DNA of 64,000 nt from Bacillota bacterium (GCA_023407175.1 JAEYMU010000040.1:1-64000), one strand, 5' to 3'; shown: positions 17,797-27,024, numbered from the stretch's first letter. Notes: a model not told the origin generated them from the letters alone. Numbers and translations: made by a program.

Positions 17797-19305
17797 CTAT
17801 TTTTTCGGAGCTCTGTCATACAGCTTGGCAAATTCCGCTAATTTTTTTTCGTCAAGCTCCTTATATTGCTGCTTGCACATTCTCCAGATCCAGTTGCTTC
17901 CAATGGTTGACGGTAAATTCATTCTTGCTGAATTATCGAGCTTAAGTAAATCCTGCATCTGAACAATGACTACATCTGCAATACTTGCGTAGAGAGACCT
18001 GATTATGGCATAGGGCAAATCCGCCCTCCGGCTTACATCAAAATAGCGATAAGAAAATTCCAGCTTACTTTTGGTTTTTCCCTTCAGATAACCAACCAGT
18101 GTCTCGTTATCATGCGTTCCCGTATAGGCTATAATATTGGTGTCCTTATAATTATGGGGCAGATATTCCAAAGCCCCCTCCAATCCAAACTCAAGTATTT
18201 TCATACCGGGATAGCCATTCGCATTGATCAACGCCCTTACCTTGGGTGTGATAACCCCCAGATCCTCTGCTATAATTCTGGAAGCACCGATGGTTTCATT
18301 CACCACCTGGGTAAGCTTTTTACCCGGCCCCTTTCTCCATTCACCCTTCTGGGCTGTTTCCGCAGTTGCCGGAATGGAGTAATAATTAACAACGCCGATA
18401 AAATGGTCGATACGGAGGATGTCATATAAGCTGGCGGATATATTCATACGCTCTCTCCACCAGGAAAATTTATCTTCTTCCATTACATCCCACCGGTATA
18501 AAGGATTGCCCCAACGCTGTCCAGTTTTTGAAAAGGCATCCGGAGGAACCCCCGCTATATTAATTGGATTTTTGCGCTCGTCCAGCTCAAATAAATTACT
18601 GTGAACCCATACATCAGAGCTGTCAGCCGAAATATAAAGGGGCATATCGCCAATAATCTTAACACCCGCTTTATTCGCATAGGCCTTTAAGCTGTCCCAT
18701 TGCTTACGGAATTTATATTGACAAAACTCCCAGAAATCTATATCCTCCTGCAGCGTAGCACGGTAATGCTCAACTGCCTCCTGTTTCCGGTATTTGATAT
18801 CCTCATCCCACAGCAGCCATTCCTTGCTGCCAAAATGCACCTTGACCGCCATATAGAGGCTATAGTCCTTTAACCAATAGCTGTTATTTTTACAAAATTC
18901 AAGAAATTCTTCCTCTGATTTATGCTTGCTTCTGTAAAATGCTTTTCTAAGTACCGGAAAACGTTTTTCATAAATTCCCGCATAATCAATTTTGTCTTCC
19001 GCGTCCTGCCACTTGATGTCCTCTATCTCCTCCGGTTTAAGAAGCTTTTCCTTCACCAGATAATCAAGATCAATAAAATAAGGATTACCGGCAAAGGCCG
19101 AAAATGACTGGTAGGGACTATCGCCATAGCTGGTAGGCCCTACGGGCAACACCTGCCAATATTTGCAACTGATACGCTTTAAAAAATCGATAAAATAATA
19201 TCCCTCGTCTCCCAGTGTGCCAATTCCATAGGGTGATGGCAATGCAGTAACCGGCATCAATACCCCGGCTCCCCTGTCTAGTTTATGTTTATTTCGTGCT
19301 GTCAT
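17797..19305 (-). CDS. malQ: 4-alpha-glucanotransferase (amylomaltase, GH77), copy 1
   Basis: The 502-residue cytoplasmic enzyme transfers alpha-1,4-glucan chains between maltodextrins, releasing glucose and lengthening chains for the phosphorylase. GH77 landmarks are VGPTSYGDSPYQSFSAFAGN, RIDHFIG with the nucleophile Asp, IIAEDLG with the acid/base Glu, and YTGTHDNET with the third catalytic Asp. The ATG follows GGAGAAACCTG. It is the first gene of the large operon, with a strong predicted promoter about 160 bp upstream, and it is divergent from a LacI-type regulator. Confidence 0.95.
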   Translation of the reverse strand: MTARNKHKLDRGAGVLMPVTALPSPYGIGTLGDEGYYFIDFLKRISCKYWQVLPVGPTSYGDSPYQSFSAFAGNPYFIDLDYLVKEKLLKPEEIEDIKWQDAEDKIDYAGIYEKRFPVLRKAFYRSKHKSEEEFLEFCKNNSYWLKDYSLYMAVKVHFGSKEWLLWDEDIKYRKQEAVEHYRATLQEDIDFWEFCQYKFRKQWDSLKAYANKAGVKIIGDMPLYISADSSDVWVHSNLFELDERKNPINIAGVPPDAFSKTGQRWGNPLYRWDVMEEDKFSWWRERMNISASLYDILRIDHFIGVVNYYSIPATAETAQKGEWRKGPGKKLTQVVNETIGASRIIAEDLGVITPKVRALINANGYPGMKILEFGLEGALEYLPHNYKDTNIIAYTGTHDNETLVGYLKGKTKSKLEFSYRYFDVSRRADLPYAIIRSLYASIADVVIVQMQDLLKLDNSARMNLPSTIGSNWIWRMCKQQYKELDEKKLAEFAKLYDRAPKK

Positions 19306-19349
19306 CAGGTTTCTCCGTTATGATCATTCTTTATATTCTCCTATATCAT

Positions 19350-19373
19350 GCAATACTTACAGGCAAGTATTGC
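19350..19373 (-). promoter_or_regulatory. Inverted repeat in malQ operon leader
   Basis: GCAATACTT and AAGTATTGC form a perfect 9-bp inverted repeat with a 6-nt spacer. It lies inside the predicted 5' leader, about 45 bp before the malQ start. It may be a second operator or an RNA stem. Confidence 0.4.
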
Positions 19374-19436
19374 TATATTTTCTGCATGCCGATACTGCAG
19401 GCAAATATTTTATGTATAATTTTTTAGCAAAATTAT

Positions 19437-19454
19437 TTTCGGTAATTTTCGAAA
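19437..19454 (-). promoter_or_regulatory. Candidate repressor operator at start of malQ operon
   Basis: TTTCG and CGAAA flank an 8-bp AT-rich centre (18 bp in all). It falls at about +4 to +21 from the predicted transcription start, a position where repressor binding blocks initiation. LacI-family sites are imperfect palindromes of this size. The regulator may be the divergent LacI protein at 19747, but this is inference. Confidence 0.45.
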
Positions 19455-19464
19455 CTCTATGTTG

Positions 19465-19494
19465 ATATTAACATTTTGTACTGCTTTTGTCAAT
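19465..19494 (-). promoter_or_regulatory. Sigma-A promoter of malQ-glgP-malEFG operon
   Basis: On the minus strand the -35 TTGACA (19494-19489) and -10 TAATAT (19470-19465) are separated by 18 positions in coordinates, near the 17-bp ideal. This is the best promoter match in the region. It gives a leader of roughly 150 nt before malQ at 19305. Confidence 0.75.
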
Positions 19495-19640
19495 ACGGTT
19501 TTTGCATATTATCGTCATTTTAATTATCAAATGCTGTATTTTGATTACTATTTTGTCCATTTTTATTAATTTCTAATCGCGGGATTAATATCTGTTACTC
19601 TTTCACAAAATTGCAATCGGAATTTTCAGTAAAACTTATA

Positions 19641-19669
19641 TTGAAATTGGATTTACTTCGGGTTATACT
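19641..19669 (+). promoter_or_regulatory. Sigma-A promoter of LacI-type regulator gene
   Basis: TTGAAA at 19641-19646 and TATACT at 19664-19669 have exactly 17 bp between them. It is about 75 bp upstream of the regulator start at 19747 and back-to-back with the malQ promoter. Confidence 0.7.
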
Positions 19670-19713
19670 TATTTCAATTATGAAACAGAAATTACATAAG
19701 GGGATTATATTAG

Positions 19714-19732
19714 GATGCTGCCAAACAGCATC
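19714..19732 (+). promoter_or_regulatory. Hairpin abutting the ribosome binding site of the regulator gene
   Basis: GATGCTG and CAGCATC form a 7-bp stem with a 5-nt loop, ending 2 nt before the GGAGGT ribosome binding site (19735-19740). It could tune translation of the regulator or act as an operator. Confidence 0.4.
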
Positions 19733-19746
19733 ATGGAGGTAAAGAA

Positions 19747-20811
19747 ATGATAACGATTAAGAATATTGCAGATAAGCTAGGAATAGCTGTAAGCACCGTT
19801 TCAAAGGGGTTAAACGGTGCCAGTGATATTAGCGATGAAATGCGCCAGCTGGTATTGGATACTGCGGTTGAGATGGGCTATGCGCCAAAAAAGCTTAGCT
19901 TTTCCAGCACACGAAAGGTATGTATCTTCATTGAGAACATGGATTATGAAAACATTGATCAATTTGGTTATGATATCGTGGTCGGTTTTAAGCTCTCCGC
20001 AGCCAGAAAGCATTGGGAGGTTACCATTATCCCCATGAATCTGAACATGCAGGCCGCCGAAAAATATGACACCTATATGCTCAAGAATGGTTACAGTGGT
20101 GCCTTCCTTCTTGGTTTTGCACTACATGACGACTGGGTAAAGCAATTGAATAAGACCACCGTACCCACGGTTCTTTTGGATAATTACATTGAACAGAACA
20201 GCCATGTCGGCTATGTCGGCACTGACAGCTATGAGGGTATTGAGCTGGCAATTAATCATTTATATGGTCTGGGTCACAGGAAAATTGCCTTTCTGAACGG
20301 TTCCAAAAACTCTATGGTATCCGAACAGAGGCATCAGGCCTTTCTGAACAGTATGACCAAACACAAATTAAAGGTGGAGGATAACATGATCGAGTATGGT
20401 TATTATGTACCCGACTGTGCCAAATACCATGTACCGGGCTTTATTGCAAATGGAGCAACGGCGATTGTATGCGCCAGCGATTTGATTGCTTCCGGTACCA
20501 TCACAGAAGTAAAGAAGCTTGGCTTAAGAGTTCCGCAGGATATCAGCGTCATCGGCTTTGATGATCTGCCCATTGCCGCCTCCTTGTCCCCGCCCCTCAC
20601 CACCCTGCGCCAGAACCGTACTGACCTAGGGAAAAGCGCCTTTCTTTTACTTGACGGATTGGTTACCAATGTCGCAATCAGTAAGCTGTTATTACGTGCC
20701 AAGTTCATACAAAGGGAGAGCACCGGCCCCTGCCTGAAGAAAGCATCTTCAAAGGCGGCTTCAAAATCGTCCTTACCACCGCAGCCGGAAGAGAAAAAGA
20801 AATCCTTATGA
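19747..20811 (+). CDS. LacI-family transcriptional regulator
   Basis: The 354-residue protein has an N-terminal helix-turn-helix (IKNIADKLGIAVSTVSKGL, residues 4-22), the hinge-helix region near 45-55 and a sugar-binding core. The core includes NHLYGLGHRKIAFLNG and the C-terminal VIGFDDLPIAASLSPPLTT typical of the family. GGAGGT precedes the ATG. It is divergent from the malQ-glgP-malEFG operon and probably controls it in response to a maltodextrin. The tail after residue 330 is Lys/Ser-rich and unusually long, and looks disordered. Confidence 0.9.
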   Translation: MITIKNIADKLGIAVSTVSKGLNGASDISDEMRQLVLDTAVEMGYAPKKLSFSSTRKVCIFIENMDYENIDQFGYDIVVGFKLSAARKHWEVTIIPMNLNMQAAEKYDTYMLKNGYSGAFLLGFALHDDWVKQLNKTTVPTVLLDNYIEQNSHVGYVGTDSYEGIELAINHLYGLGHRKIAFLNGSKNSMVSEQRHQAFLNSMTKHKLKVEDNMIEYGYYVPDCAKYHVPGFIANGATAIVCASDLIASGTITEVKKLGLRVPQDISVIGFDDLPIAASLSPPLTTLRQNRTDLGKSAFLLLDGLVTNVAISKLLLRAKFIQRESTGPCLKKASSKAASKSSLPPQPEEKKKSL

Positions 20812-20818
20812 TACCAAG

Positions 20819-20868
20819 AGACAGGTGATTGACTCCATTCGTACATAAAAATCAACCACCTGTCTTTT
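20819..20868 (+). terminator. Rho-independent terminator between convergent LacI genes
   Basis: AGACAGGTGATTGA pairs with TCAACCACCTGTCT and is followed by TTTATTATTT on the plus strand. It ends the regulator transcript and faces the convergent LacI gene. Confidence 0.8.
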
Positions 20869-20919
20869 ATTATTTATCGTAGTATCATCAATTTGGGAGT
20901 AAGAAAGCCCTTGATGGAT

Positions 20920-21957
20920 TTATTCGTTGATATTACGGGTGGATTGTCCGATGACAAGTTCTGCGGAGAAGGTTTTACCCTCTCTTTCAACCTCCTCTTC
21001 AATCATATGAAACAGGATTCTTATCGTTTCCTTCGCCATGTCTTCCACCGGCTGCTTTATCGTCGTTATGGAAGGATGATAATAAAAGGAGATATCCATA
21101 CCGTCAAAGCCGGCAACCGAATAATCCTGCGGAATCCTTTTTCCCATTTCAAACAATGCCTTGCAGGTTCCTACCGCCATACTGTCGGAAATTGCAAATA
21201 TAGCAGTACACTCTATATTCTGTTCTAAAAGCTCCTTGGTCACCTCATATCCGTATTTCATGGAGAAGGTATCCAGCTTATCCTCCGTTTTGTAACGGAT
21301 CAGATTCCCGTCATATGGGATATGGTTATCCCGGAGCGCCTTTTCATATCCCTGCCGTCTCAATTTGCCAATGCTTTCATCCTCCATCGGTGCAGAGATG
21401 AGAGCTATTTTCTTATGTCCCAGCTTGCATAGATAATCAACCATGCGATAGCTTTCCTGAACATCATCTACAATTACATAGGAATACTTATTTCTGTCAA
21501 TAATATCGGAGATACCGCCTGTGCTTAGAATAAATGGTACCGTCAGCTGCTTTATCTTATCATCTGAATGGGAGAAATAACCTCCCAGGAAAACAATACC
21601 CTTTAACCGTTTCTCCTTCTCCAACTGTAATGCTATTTCTATCTCATCCTCATGCTCCTCTACCCGGTGCAGTAAAAATGAATATTTTTTCTTTTGAATG
21701 GCCTGCTCCAATACCTTCAGCATATTGCTGAAAAATGGATTACTAATGCCCTTAATCAGTACAGCGATTGTATTTGATTCGGAGCGCTTTAAATTACGGG
21801 CACTGTTATTCGGAATATAGTTCTGTTCCTTGATGGTCCGTAAAATCAGAGTTTTCGTCTCTGCATTAATATCGGGATGATTATTAATCGCCCTTGAAAC
21901 TGTACTGACAGCGACTCCACAGATTCGCGCAATATCCTTGATTGTAGTTGTTTCCAT
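20920..21957 (-). CDS. LacI-family transcriptional regulator
   Basis: The 345-residue protein begins METTTIKDIARICGVAVSTV, a typical LacI helix-turn-helix, with NHPDINAETK after the recognition helix. The effector domain ends with VAGFDGMDISFYYHPSITT. I chose the ATG at 21957, after AAGGAAGA, over the TTG at 21975. It lies about 95 bp downstream of the second malQ on the same strand and is probably the last gene of the second importer operon, making it a candidate autoregulated repressor of that operon. Confidence 0.9.
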   Translation of the reverse strand: METTTIKDIARICGVAVSTVSRAINNHPDINAETKTLILRTIKEQNYIPNNSARNLKRSESNTIAVLIKGISNPFFSNMLKVLEQAIQKKKYSFLLHRVEEHEDEIEIALQLEKEKRLKGIVFLGGYFSHSDDKIKQLTVPFILSTGGISDIIDRNKYSYVIVDDVQESYRMVDYLCKLGHKKIALISAPMEDESIGKLRRQGYEKALRDNHIPYDGNLIRYKTEDKLDTFSMKYGYEVTKELLEQNIECTAIFAISDSMAVGTCKALFEMGKRIPQDYSVAGFDGMDISFYYHPSITTIKQPVEDMAKETIRILFHMIEEEVEREGKTFSAELVIGQSTRNINE

Positions 21958-22051
21958 TCTTATCTTCCTTTGCAATTAGAACATATCAAATTAATCTATC
22001 CATATATATCCTGTATGATTATAACAATTTCATCTCCAATTTGCAACCTTT

Positions 22052-23530
22052 CTACAATCTTCCATATAGTTTTGTTATCTCATGTATTTTCTTAAGTAAA
22101 TCCTCTTGGAATTCTCCTTCCAGCAGCCTCCATTTCCAGTTGTTTCCCACAGTAGAAGGAATATTAATTCTTGCCTCGGAGGAAAGCCCAAGGTAGTCCT
22201 GAACCGGTATCACACATAAATCGGCCACACTCTGCATTGCCAGACGTATGAAATCCCAGTTGATCTCTTTGATATCTTTTTGTTCCCGATTGATATATTT
22301 CAGTGCCATCGCCCGATCATCTTCATTAATTTGCTGAAACCAGCCAAGAATTGTATCATTGTCATGTGTTCCGGTATATACAACACAATTATGCGCATAG
22401 TTATGGGGCAGATAATCACTGGCTTCTCTTGAATCGAAAGCAAATTCCAATATCTTCATTCCCGGAAACCCGGTTTTACGCAAAAGGTCTTTCACACTTT
22501 GGGTGATATAGCCCAAATCCTCTGCAATAATATTGACCTTTCCTAATTTTTTATCGATGTATTCAAAAAATTCATAGCCCGGACCCTTCTTCCATTCTCC
22601 TTCGGCGGTAGCTTTTCCATACGGAATCGCATAATATTCATCCAGCCCTTTAAAATGGTCGATTCTTAATACATCATACAGATGCAGGCTGTAGGAAATC
22701 CTTTGAAGCCACCATTCATATTCTGTTTCACGGTGATATTCCCACCGATATAGGGGATTCCCCCATAATTGCCCGTTTGCCGAAAAGCTGTCCGGCGGAC
22801 AGCCCGCAACTACAATCGGGATCAAATTCTGATCCAGTTGGAACAATTCCGGATGGGACCAGGTATCAGCACTGTCATAGGCCACATAAATCGGAATATC
22901 ACCTATGATCTTTACGCCATGCTGTGCTGCATATTCTCTTAGAGCCATCCATTGACTATGGAATAAAAACTGTATATAAGTATAAAACTCTACCTCATCC
23001 TCAAGCTTACTCTTGTATTCACTGATTACGCTTTTCTCGCGCAGCTTAACAGCCTCCGGCCATTCATGGAAGCTTTGTCCCCCAAAATTCTTTTTAATTG
23101 CCATATAAAGAGCATAGTCCTCCAGCCAGAAGGCATTCTCTTTACAAAATTCCTGATAATCCTTATTAACACGGATATTACTTCGTTGATAGGCTTTATA
23201 AAGCATATCAAATCTTGAAAGATATATTTTCTCATAGTCAATATATCTTAAGCTGGAGCCAAAGTCATAGCCTTCGCACTCCTCCCTCGTTAACAGACCG
23301 TTCTCAACCAATGCCTCCGGGTCGATAAAATAAGGATTTCCCGCGAAGGTAGAAACAGACTGATAAGGTGAGTCCCCATAGCCGGTAGGTCCAACAGGAA
23401 GAATCTGCCAATATTTCTGTCCTGCTTTTTCCAGTGCATCAATAAATTCATAGGCACTTTTTGAAAATGAACCAATACCATAATTCGAAGGTAAACTCGC
23501 AATAGGTAAGAGCACGCCACTTGCCCGCAT
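22052..23530 (-). CDS. malQ: 4-alpha-glucanotransferase (amylomaltase, GH77), copy 2
   Basis: This 492-residue GH77 enzyme carries VGPTGYGDSPYQSVSTFAGN, RIDHFKG, IIAEDLG and YTGTHDND, so all three catalytic acids are present. It is more diverged than the other two copies in the window, for example RIDHFKGLDEYY in place of RIDHFIGVVNYY, and may prefer a different chain length. The ribosome binding site (AAAGGATG) is somewhat far from the ATG. It follows the second permease pair by 41 bp and is part of that operon. Confidence 0.93.
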   Translation of the reverse strand: MRASGVLLPIASLPSNYGIGSFSKSAYEFIDALEKAGQKYWQILPVGPTGYGDSPYQSVSTFAGNPYFIDPEALVENGLLTREECEGYDFGSSLRYIDYEKIYLSRFDMLYKAYQRSNIRVNKDYQEFCKENAFWLEDYALYMAIKKNFGGQSFHEWPEAVKLREKSVISEYKSKLEDEVEFYTYIQFLFHSQWMALREYAAQHGVKIIGDIPIYVAYDSADTWSHPELFQLDQNLIPIVVAGCPPDSFSANGQLWGNPLYRWEYHRETEYEWWLQRISYSLHLYDVLRIDHFKGLDEYYAIPYGKATAEGEWKKGPGYEFFEYIDKKLGKVNIIAEDLGYITQSVKDLLRKTGFPGMKILEFAFDSREASDYLPHNYAHNCVVYTGTHDNDTILGWFQQINEDDRAMALKYINREQKDIKEINWDFIRLAMQSVADLCVIPVQDYLGLSSEARINIPSTVGNNWKWRLLEGEFQEDLLKKIHEITKLYGRL

Positions 23531-23571
23531 TATTCTGTCACATCCTTTGTTTTATATTAGGCTTTACCATA

Positions 23572-24408
23572 CTAACCTTTGATTGCTCCTGCTACAACAC
23601 CTTCTATGATATATTTCTGGCAGGTCAGATAAAACACTACGATGGGTATGATCGCCAATACCAGCATTGCCATCATTGCTCCCATATCAATCGAGCCGTA
23701 GCCGCCCTTCAAATACTGGATTGCTACCGGTATGGTCCGATATTCCGTTCCGATTACCAGATAGGGCAGCAGATAGTCATTCCAGATCCACATAGTATTA
23801 AGAATACCAACAGTAACCATAACCGGCTTTAATACAGGTACTACAATTCGAAAATAAGTAGCCAGAGGATTGCAGCCATCGATCATGGAGGCCTCCTCAA
23901 GCTCAACCGGAATGGATTTTACAAAGCCGCTGAATAAAAATACCGACAGCCCCGCTCCAAAGCCCAGATAGATTACGACAATTCCGGTCGGATTATCCAA
24001 ATGCAGCATATTCGCTACCTTTACCATCGAATACATTACCATCTGGAAGGGTACGATCATTGAGAATGCGAAAATGTAATACAGGACGCTATTGAATTTA
24101 TTCTTAACCCTTGTTATGAACCATGCTGTCATGGAGGTAAACAACAAAATAACCGCTACCGAGGACAGGGTGATAAACAGGGACCAGCCTGCCGCATGAA
24201 AGAAATTAATTTTTTGAATTCCGCTGATATAATTGTCCAGATGGACAAAGGTCTTTTCGTCCGGCCAGCTGAAGGCCGCTTCGCTGATAAAAAACTTACC
24301 CTTAAAGGAATTGAGTAAAACAACGAATATCGGAGTCAAAAACAGGACGGACAAAACCAGCAGCAATGCAAAAGTTATAAAATTAACTATTTTCCCCTTC
24401 TTAACCAT
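23572..24408 (-). CDS. Sugar ABC transporter permease (MalG-like), second importer
   Basis: The 278-residue inner-membrane permease has six predicted spans and an EAA loop ELEEASMIDGCNPLATYFRI. The ATG overlaps the upstream permease stop as TAATG. It forms the channel with the adjacent MalF-like protein. The substrate is probably an alpha-glucoside or maltodextrin because malQ follows. Confidence 0.88.
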   Translation of the reverse strand: MVKKGKIVNFITFALLLVLSVLFLTPIFVVLLNSFKGKFFISEAAFSWPDEKTFVHLDNYISGIQKINFFHAAGWSLFITLSSVAVILLFTSMTAWFITRVKNKFNSVLYYIFAFSMIVPFQMVMYSMVKVANMLHLDNPTGIVVIYLGFGAGLSVFLFSGFVKSIPVELEEASMIDGCNPLATYFRIVVPVLKPVMVTVGILNTMWIWNDYLLPYLVIGTEYRTIPVAIQYLKGGYGSIDMGAMMAMLVLAIIPIVVFYLTCQKYIIEGVVAGAIKG

Positions 24409-25250
24409 TAATTATCAACCTCCTTTGACCTGGTCAGCCGAAGCTGTATATATGCCACCAAAGCTACGATGATAAAGAATATAACAGCCTTTGCCTGGCC
24501 GATTCCCTCACTGTCATGGGAAACATAGAAGGAATTAAAGATATTAAGTGCCAGCATTTCCGTCTTTCTGGAAGGTGCTCCAGCAGTCAAAGCAAGGTTT
24601 TGGTCAAACAGCTTAAAGGAATTTGACATGGTTAAAAACAGACAGATGGTGATGGCAGGCATAACCAAGGGAATGGTGATTTTCCTTAGAATTTGCAGCG
24701 GTCCGGCACCGTCGATCCTGGCTGCCTCTACAATATCTCCGGGAATATTCTGAATGCCGGCAATGTAAATAACCATCATGTATCCAATCATCTGCCAGTT
24801 CATCAAAATAATCAAGCCCCAGAAGCCAAATTCCGGCTTATAGGTTAAGGTCACTCCATAATGATACAGTACACCATTGATGATCAACTGCCATATATAG
24901 CCCAGTACAATTCCTCCGATCAGATTCGGCATAAAAAACACGGTTCGAAACAGGTTGGTTCCTTTGATTTTTCTCGTCAGTAAAAGTGCCAGCAAAAAAG
25001 CAAACACATTAATCGTAGCGACGGAAACAACAGCAAATCGAACGGTAAACCAAAGCGAATATAAAAAGTCCTTATCTGACAGAATAGCCTTATAATTCTC
25101 CAGCCCATTCCATTTGGCATCAATAATCGTTCTGAATTCAGTAAACGATAATAATATACCCAAAACAAACGGAATAATAAATGCGATTATAAAAGCAATC
25201 AGCGTGGGTAATAAAAATATTGGGAAATATTTGTTATAATGTCTATTCAT
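24408..25250 (-). CDS. Sugar ABC transporter permease (MalF-like), second importer
   Basis: The start at 25250 (MNRHYNKYFPIFLLPT, 280 residues) follows GGAGATTGCT and gives a normal permease length. The 67-codon longer reading frame upstream runs through intergenic hairpins and is unlikely to be translated. The EAA loop is IVEAARIDGAGPLQILRKITIPL. Unlike the MalF of the first importer it lacks the long N-terminal extension, so it belongs to the shorter sugar-permease (MsmF/UgpA-like) group. Confidence 0.88.
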   Translation of the reverse strand: MNRHYNKYFPIFLLPTLIAFIIAFIIPFVLGILLSFTEFRTIIDAKWNGLENYKAILSDKDFLYSLWFTVRFAVVSVATINVFAFLLALLLTRKIKGTNLFRTVFFMPNLIGGIVLGYIWQLIINGVLYHYGVTLTYKPEFGFWGLIILMNWQMIGYMMVIYIAGIQNIPGDIVEAARIDGAGPLQILRKITIPLVMPAITICLFLTMSNSFKLFDQNLALTAGAPSRKTEMLALNIFNSFYVSHDSEGIGQAKAVIFFIIVALVAYIQLRLTRSKEVDN

Positions 25251-25432
25251 AGCAATCTCCATCAACGTGCTTATGTCCCTGTGAAAGGAATATTGCTCCT
25301 GCTTTCCAGAAAGCATTTGCCCCTTTTTTCGGGGACCATCCCGCCCTATTACAGGTATCCTTCGCCCGCTTCCATAATTATGCTGTAAGAAAACCAAATC
25401 TCCGGTTTTCCTGATATTATTGTCCATAAAAA

Positions 25433-25499
25433 TGGGAACGTTGCAAACCAAATGTTATTTCAGCCTAAATAAAATGTTATTTGCTTTGCAACATTCCCA
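25433..25499 (-). promoter_or_regulatory. Hairpin between second binding-protein and permease genes
   Basis: TGGGAACGTTGCAAA at 25433-25447 pairs with TTTGCAACATTCCCA at 25485-25499 (one mismatch) across a 37-nt loop. It starts 18 nt after the binding-protein stop. As in the first importer there is no T-run, so message stabilisation or partial termination is more likely than full termination. The rest of the 266-bp gap holds a small AAAACC/GGTTTT stem. Confidence 0.6.
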
Positions 25500-25516
25500 A
25501 ACTACTGTAAGATTAA

Positions 25517-26956
25517 TTATTCAGACTGTGTCGGATTAGCCTTTTCACTCTTCCAGGATTCCTTCACTATTGTTACAACATCATCCCAGGTCTTGCTGCC
25601 CTGAACATATTCTAATAATGCATCGCCAAAATCATTCTTGAACTGCTCACTCGGGAATGCTGCAAAGGTCCAGGCAACGCTTGTAACTCCGTCCTTCTCC
25701 ATCCATGACATTACTTCCTTAGCCAACGGATCAGCAGGTCTTTCATCCTCACCAAAGGTTGTGAAAGGAGCGATGAAGCCTAACTGGTTGATAACATAAT
25801 CCTTACCCTTATCACTTGAGAAAAGCCACTCAAGGAAATCGGCGGAAGCCTTCTGCTTAGCTTCTGATACCTTGCTGTTGATAGCGAAATAATTCTCTGT
25901 TCCGATGCATAAGCCCTGGTTTTCTTCTCCAGAAACTCCGGTATAAATCGGCAGGAACTTAATATCGTCTTCGCTTACGGTATTGCCGTCTACGCCGCTG
26001 ATCTGTGACCATGCCCAGTTACCGTTCTGAACCATAGCACACTGTCCTAAAGCGAATTCAGCCATAGAGTCATTTACAGTTTTGCTTCCCAAAAGACCCT
26101 TTTCTGTAGCGGAGTTGTTAACATATAAATCAAAGATGTTCTTATAGTTCTCGTTGTATTTGAATTCAATCTCGTTGGAGGCAAGACCTGCTAAAACAGT
26201 GTTGTCATAAGCGGTATTGTCCTTGAATTCAAAGTAAAGCGGAAGGTTTGCCAAGTGTGTCTGCCATCTCCACTGCTCCCCTGCAGCCATTGAGGTGGAA
26301 GCAAATACGCCCTTAATTCCAAGTGCATCCTTGTTGGCTGTCATATCCTCAACAACGGCCTTTAATGCAGCAAAATTATTGATCTGATCCATGGAGGTAT
26401 ACTCGGTAGCCTTATTTGATAAAGCAAAATATTTGTTCATAATTGCGTTGTTGTAGATGATGCCGTAGCCTTCTACTACATAAGGGATTCCGTATACACC
26501 TTCGCCGGAGGTTACTGCCAGGCTCTTATCGGATAAATAGCTGTAAAGATTGGTATCCTTTAAATCAGCACAATAATCCTTCCAGCTTTCATAGCCTACC
26601 GGTCCGTTAATCTGGAAAATAGTAGGGGCATCTGATTTAGCAACCTCTGATTTTAAGGTCTGCTCATATGTACCGCTGGCAGCTGTTACAACCTTAACCT
26701 TGATACCGGTCTCAGCTTCATAGTCCGCTGCGATCTGGGTATAAATATCAGCAATTTCAGGTTTGAAGTTCAGAAAATAGATTTCGTCTACTTTTTCATC
26801 GGTACCGGCATCAGCAGCTTCACCATTATCACCGCTTTGTGTAATATCCGTTGCAGCATCCTCCTCTGCTGCTTCCTTTTTCCCGCACGCCAGTAATGTG
26901 CCTGCAATCATGACTAAAGTCATAAGGATTGCCATGGATTTCAAAATTTTTTTCAT
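25517..26956 (-). CDS. Sugar-binding lipoprotein (extracellular solute-binding protein family 1)
   Basis: The 479-residue protein has a signal peptide and lipobox LLAC at about residues 21-24, followed by an acidic linker with alternating Ala, Glu and Asp. The mature protein begins DEIYFLNFKPEIADIYTQIA, common in sugar-binding proteins, and includes APTIFQINGPVGYESW and MAEFALGQCAMVQNGNWAW. It supplies the second importer. It is the first gene of that operon, with a promoter and a strong candidate operator just upstream. Confidence 0.9.
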   Translation of the reverse strand: MKKILKSMAILMTLVMIAGTLLACGKKEAAEEDAATDITQSGDNGEAADAGTDEKVDEIYFLNFKPEIADIYTQIAADYEAETGIKVKVVTAASGTYEQTLKSEVAKSDAPTIFQINGPVGYESWKDYCADLKDTNLYSYLSDKSLAVTSGEGVYGIPYVVEGYGIIYNNAIMNKYFALSNKATEYTSMDQINNFAALKAVVEDMTANKDALGIKGVFASTSMAAGEQWRWQTHLANLPLYFEFKDNTAYDNTVLAGLASNEIEFKYNENYKNIFDLYVNNSATEKGLLGSKTVNDSMAEFALGQCAMVQNGNWAWSQISGVDGNTVSEDDIKFLPIYTGVSGEENQGLCIGTENYFAINSKVSEAKQKASADFLEWLFSSDKGKDYVINQLGFIAPFTTFGEDERPADPLAKEVMSWMEKDGVTSVAWTFAAFPSEQFKNDFGDALLEYVQGSKTWDDVVTIVKESWKSEKANPTQSE

Positions 26957-27024
26957 ATCGCCCTCTCCTTTTCTTTGTGGAATAGTACTATAACACTATT
27001 CTATTTTAAATAGGTTTTTTATTT

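Noticed and set aside
25251..25451. N-terminal extension of the second MalF-like permease
   Set aside because: The stretch overlaps the intergenic hairpin and its ATG lacks a ribosome binding site, while GGAGATTGCT fits the ATG at 25250.
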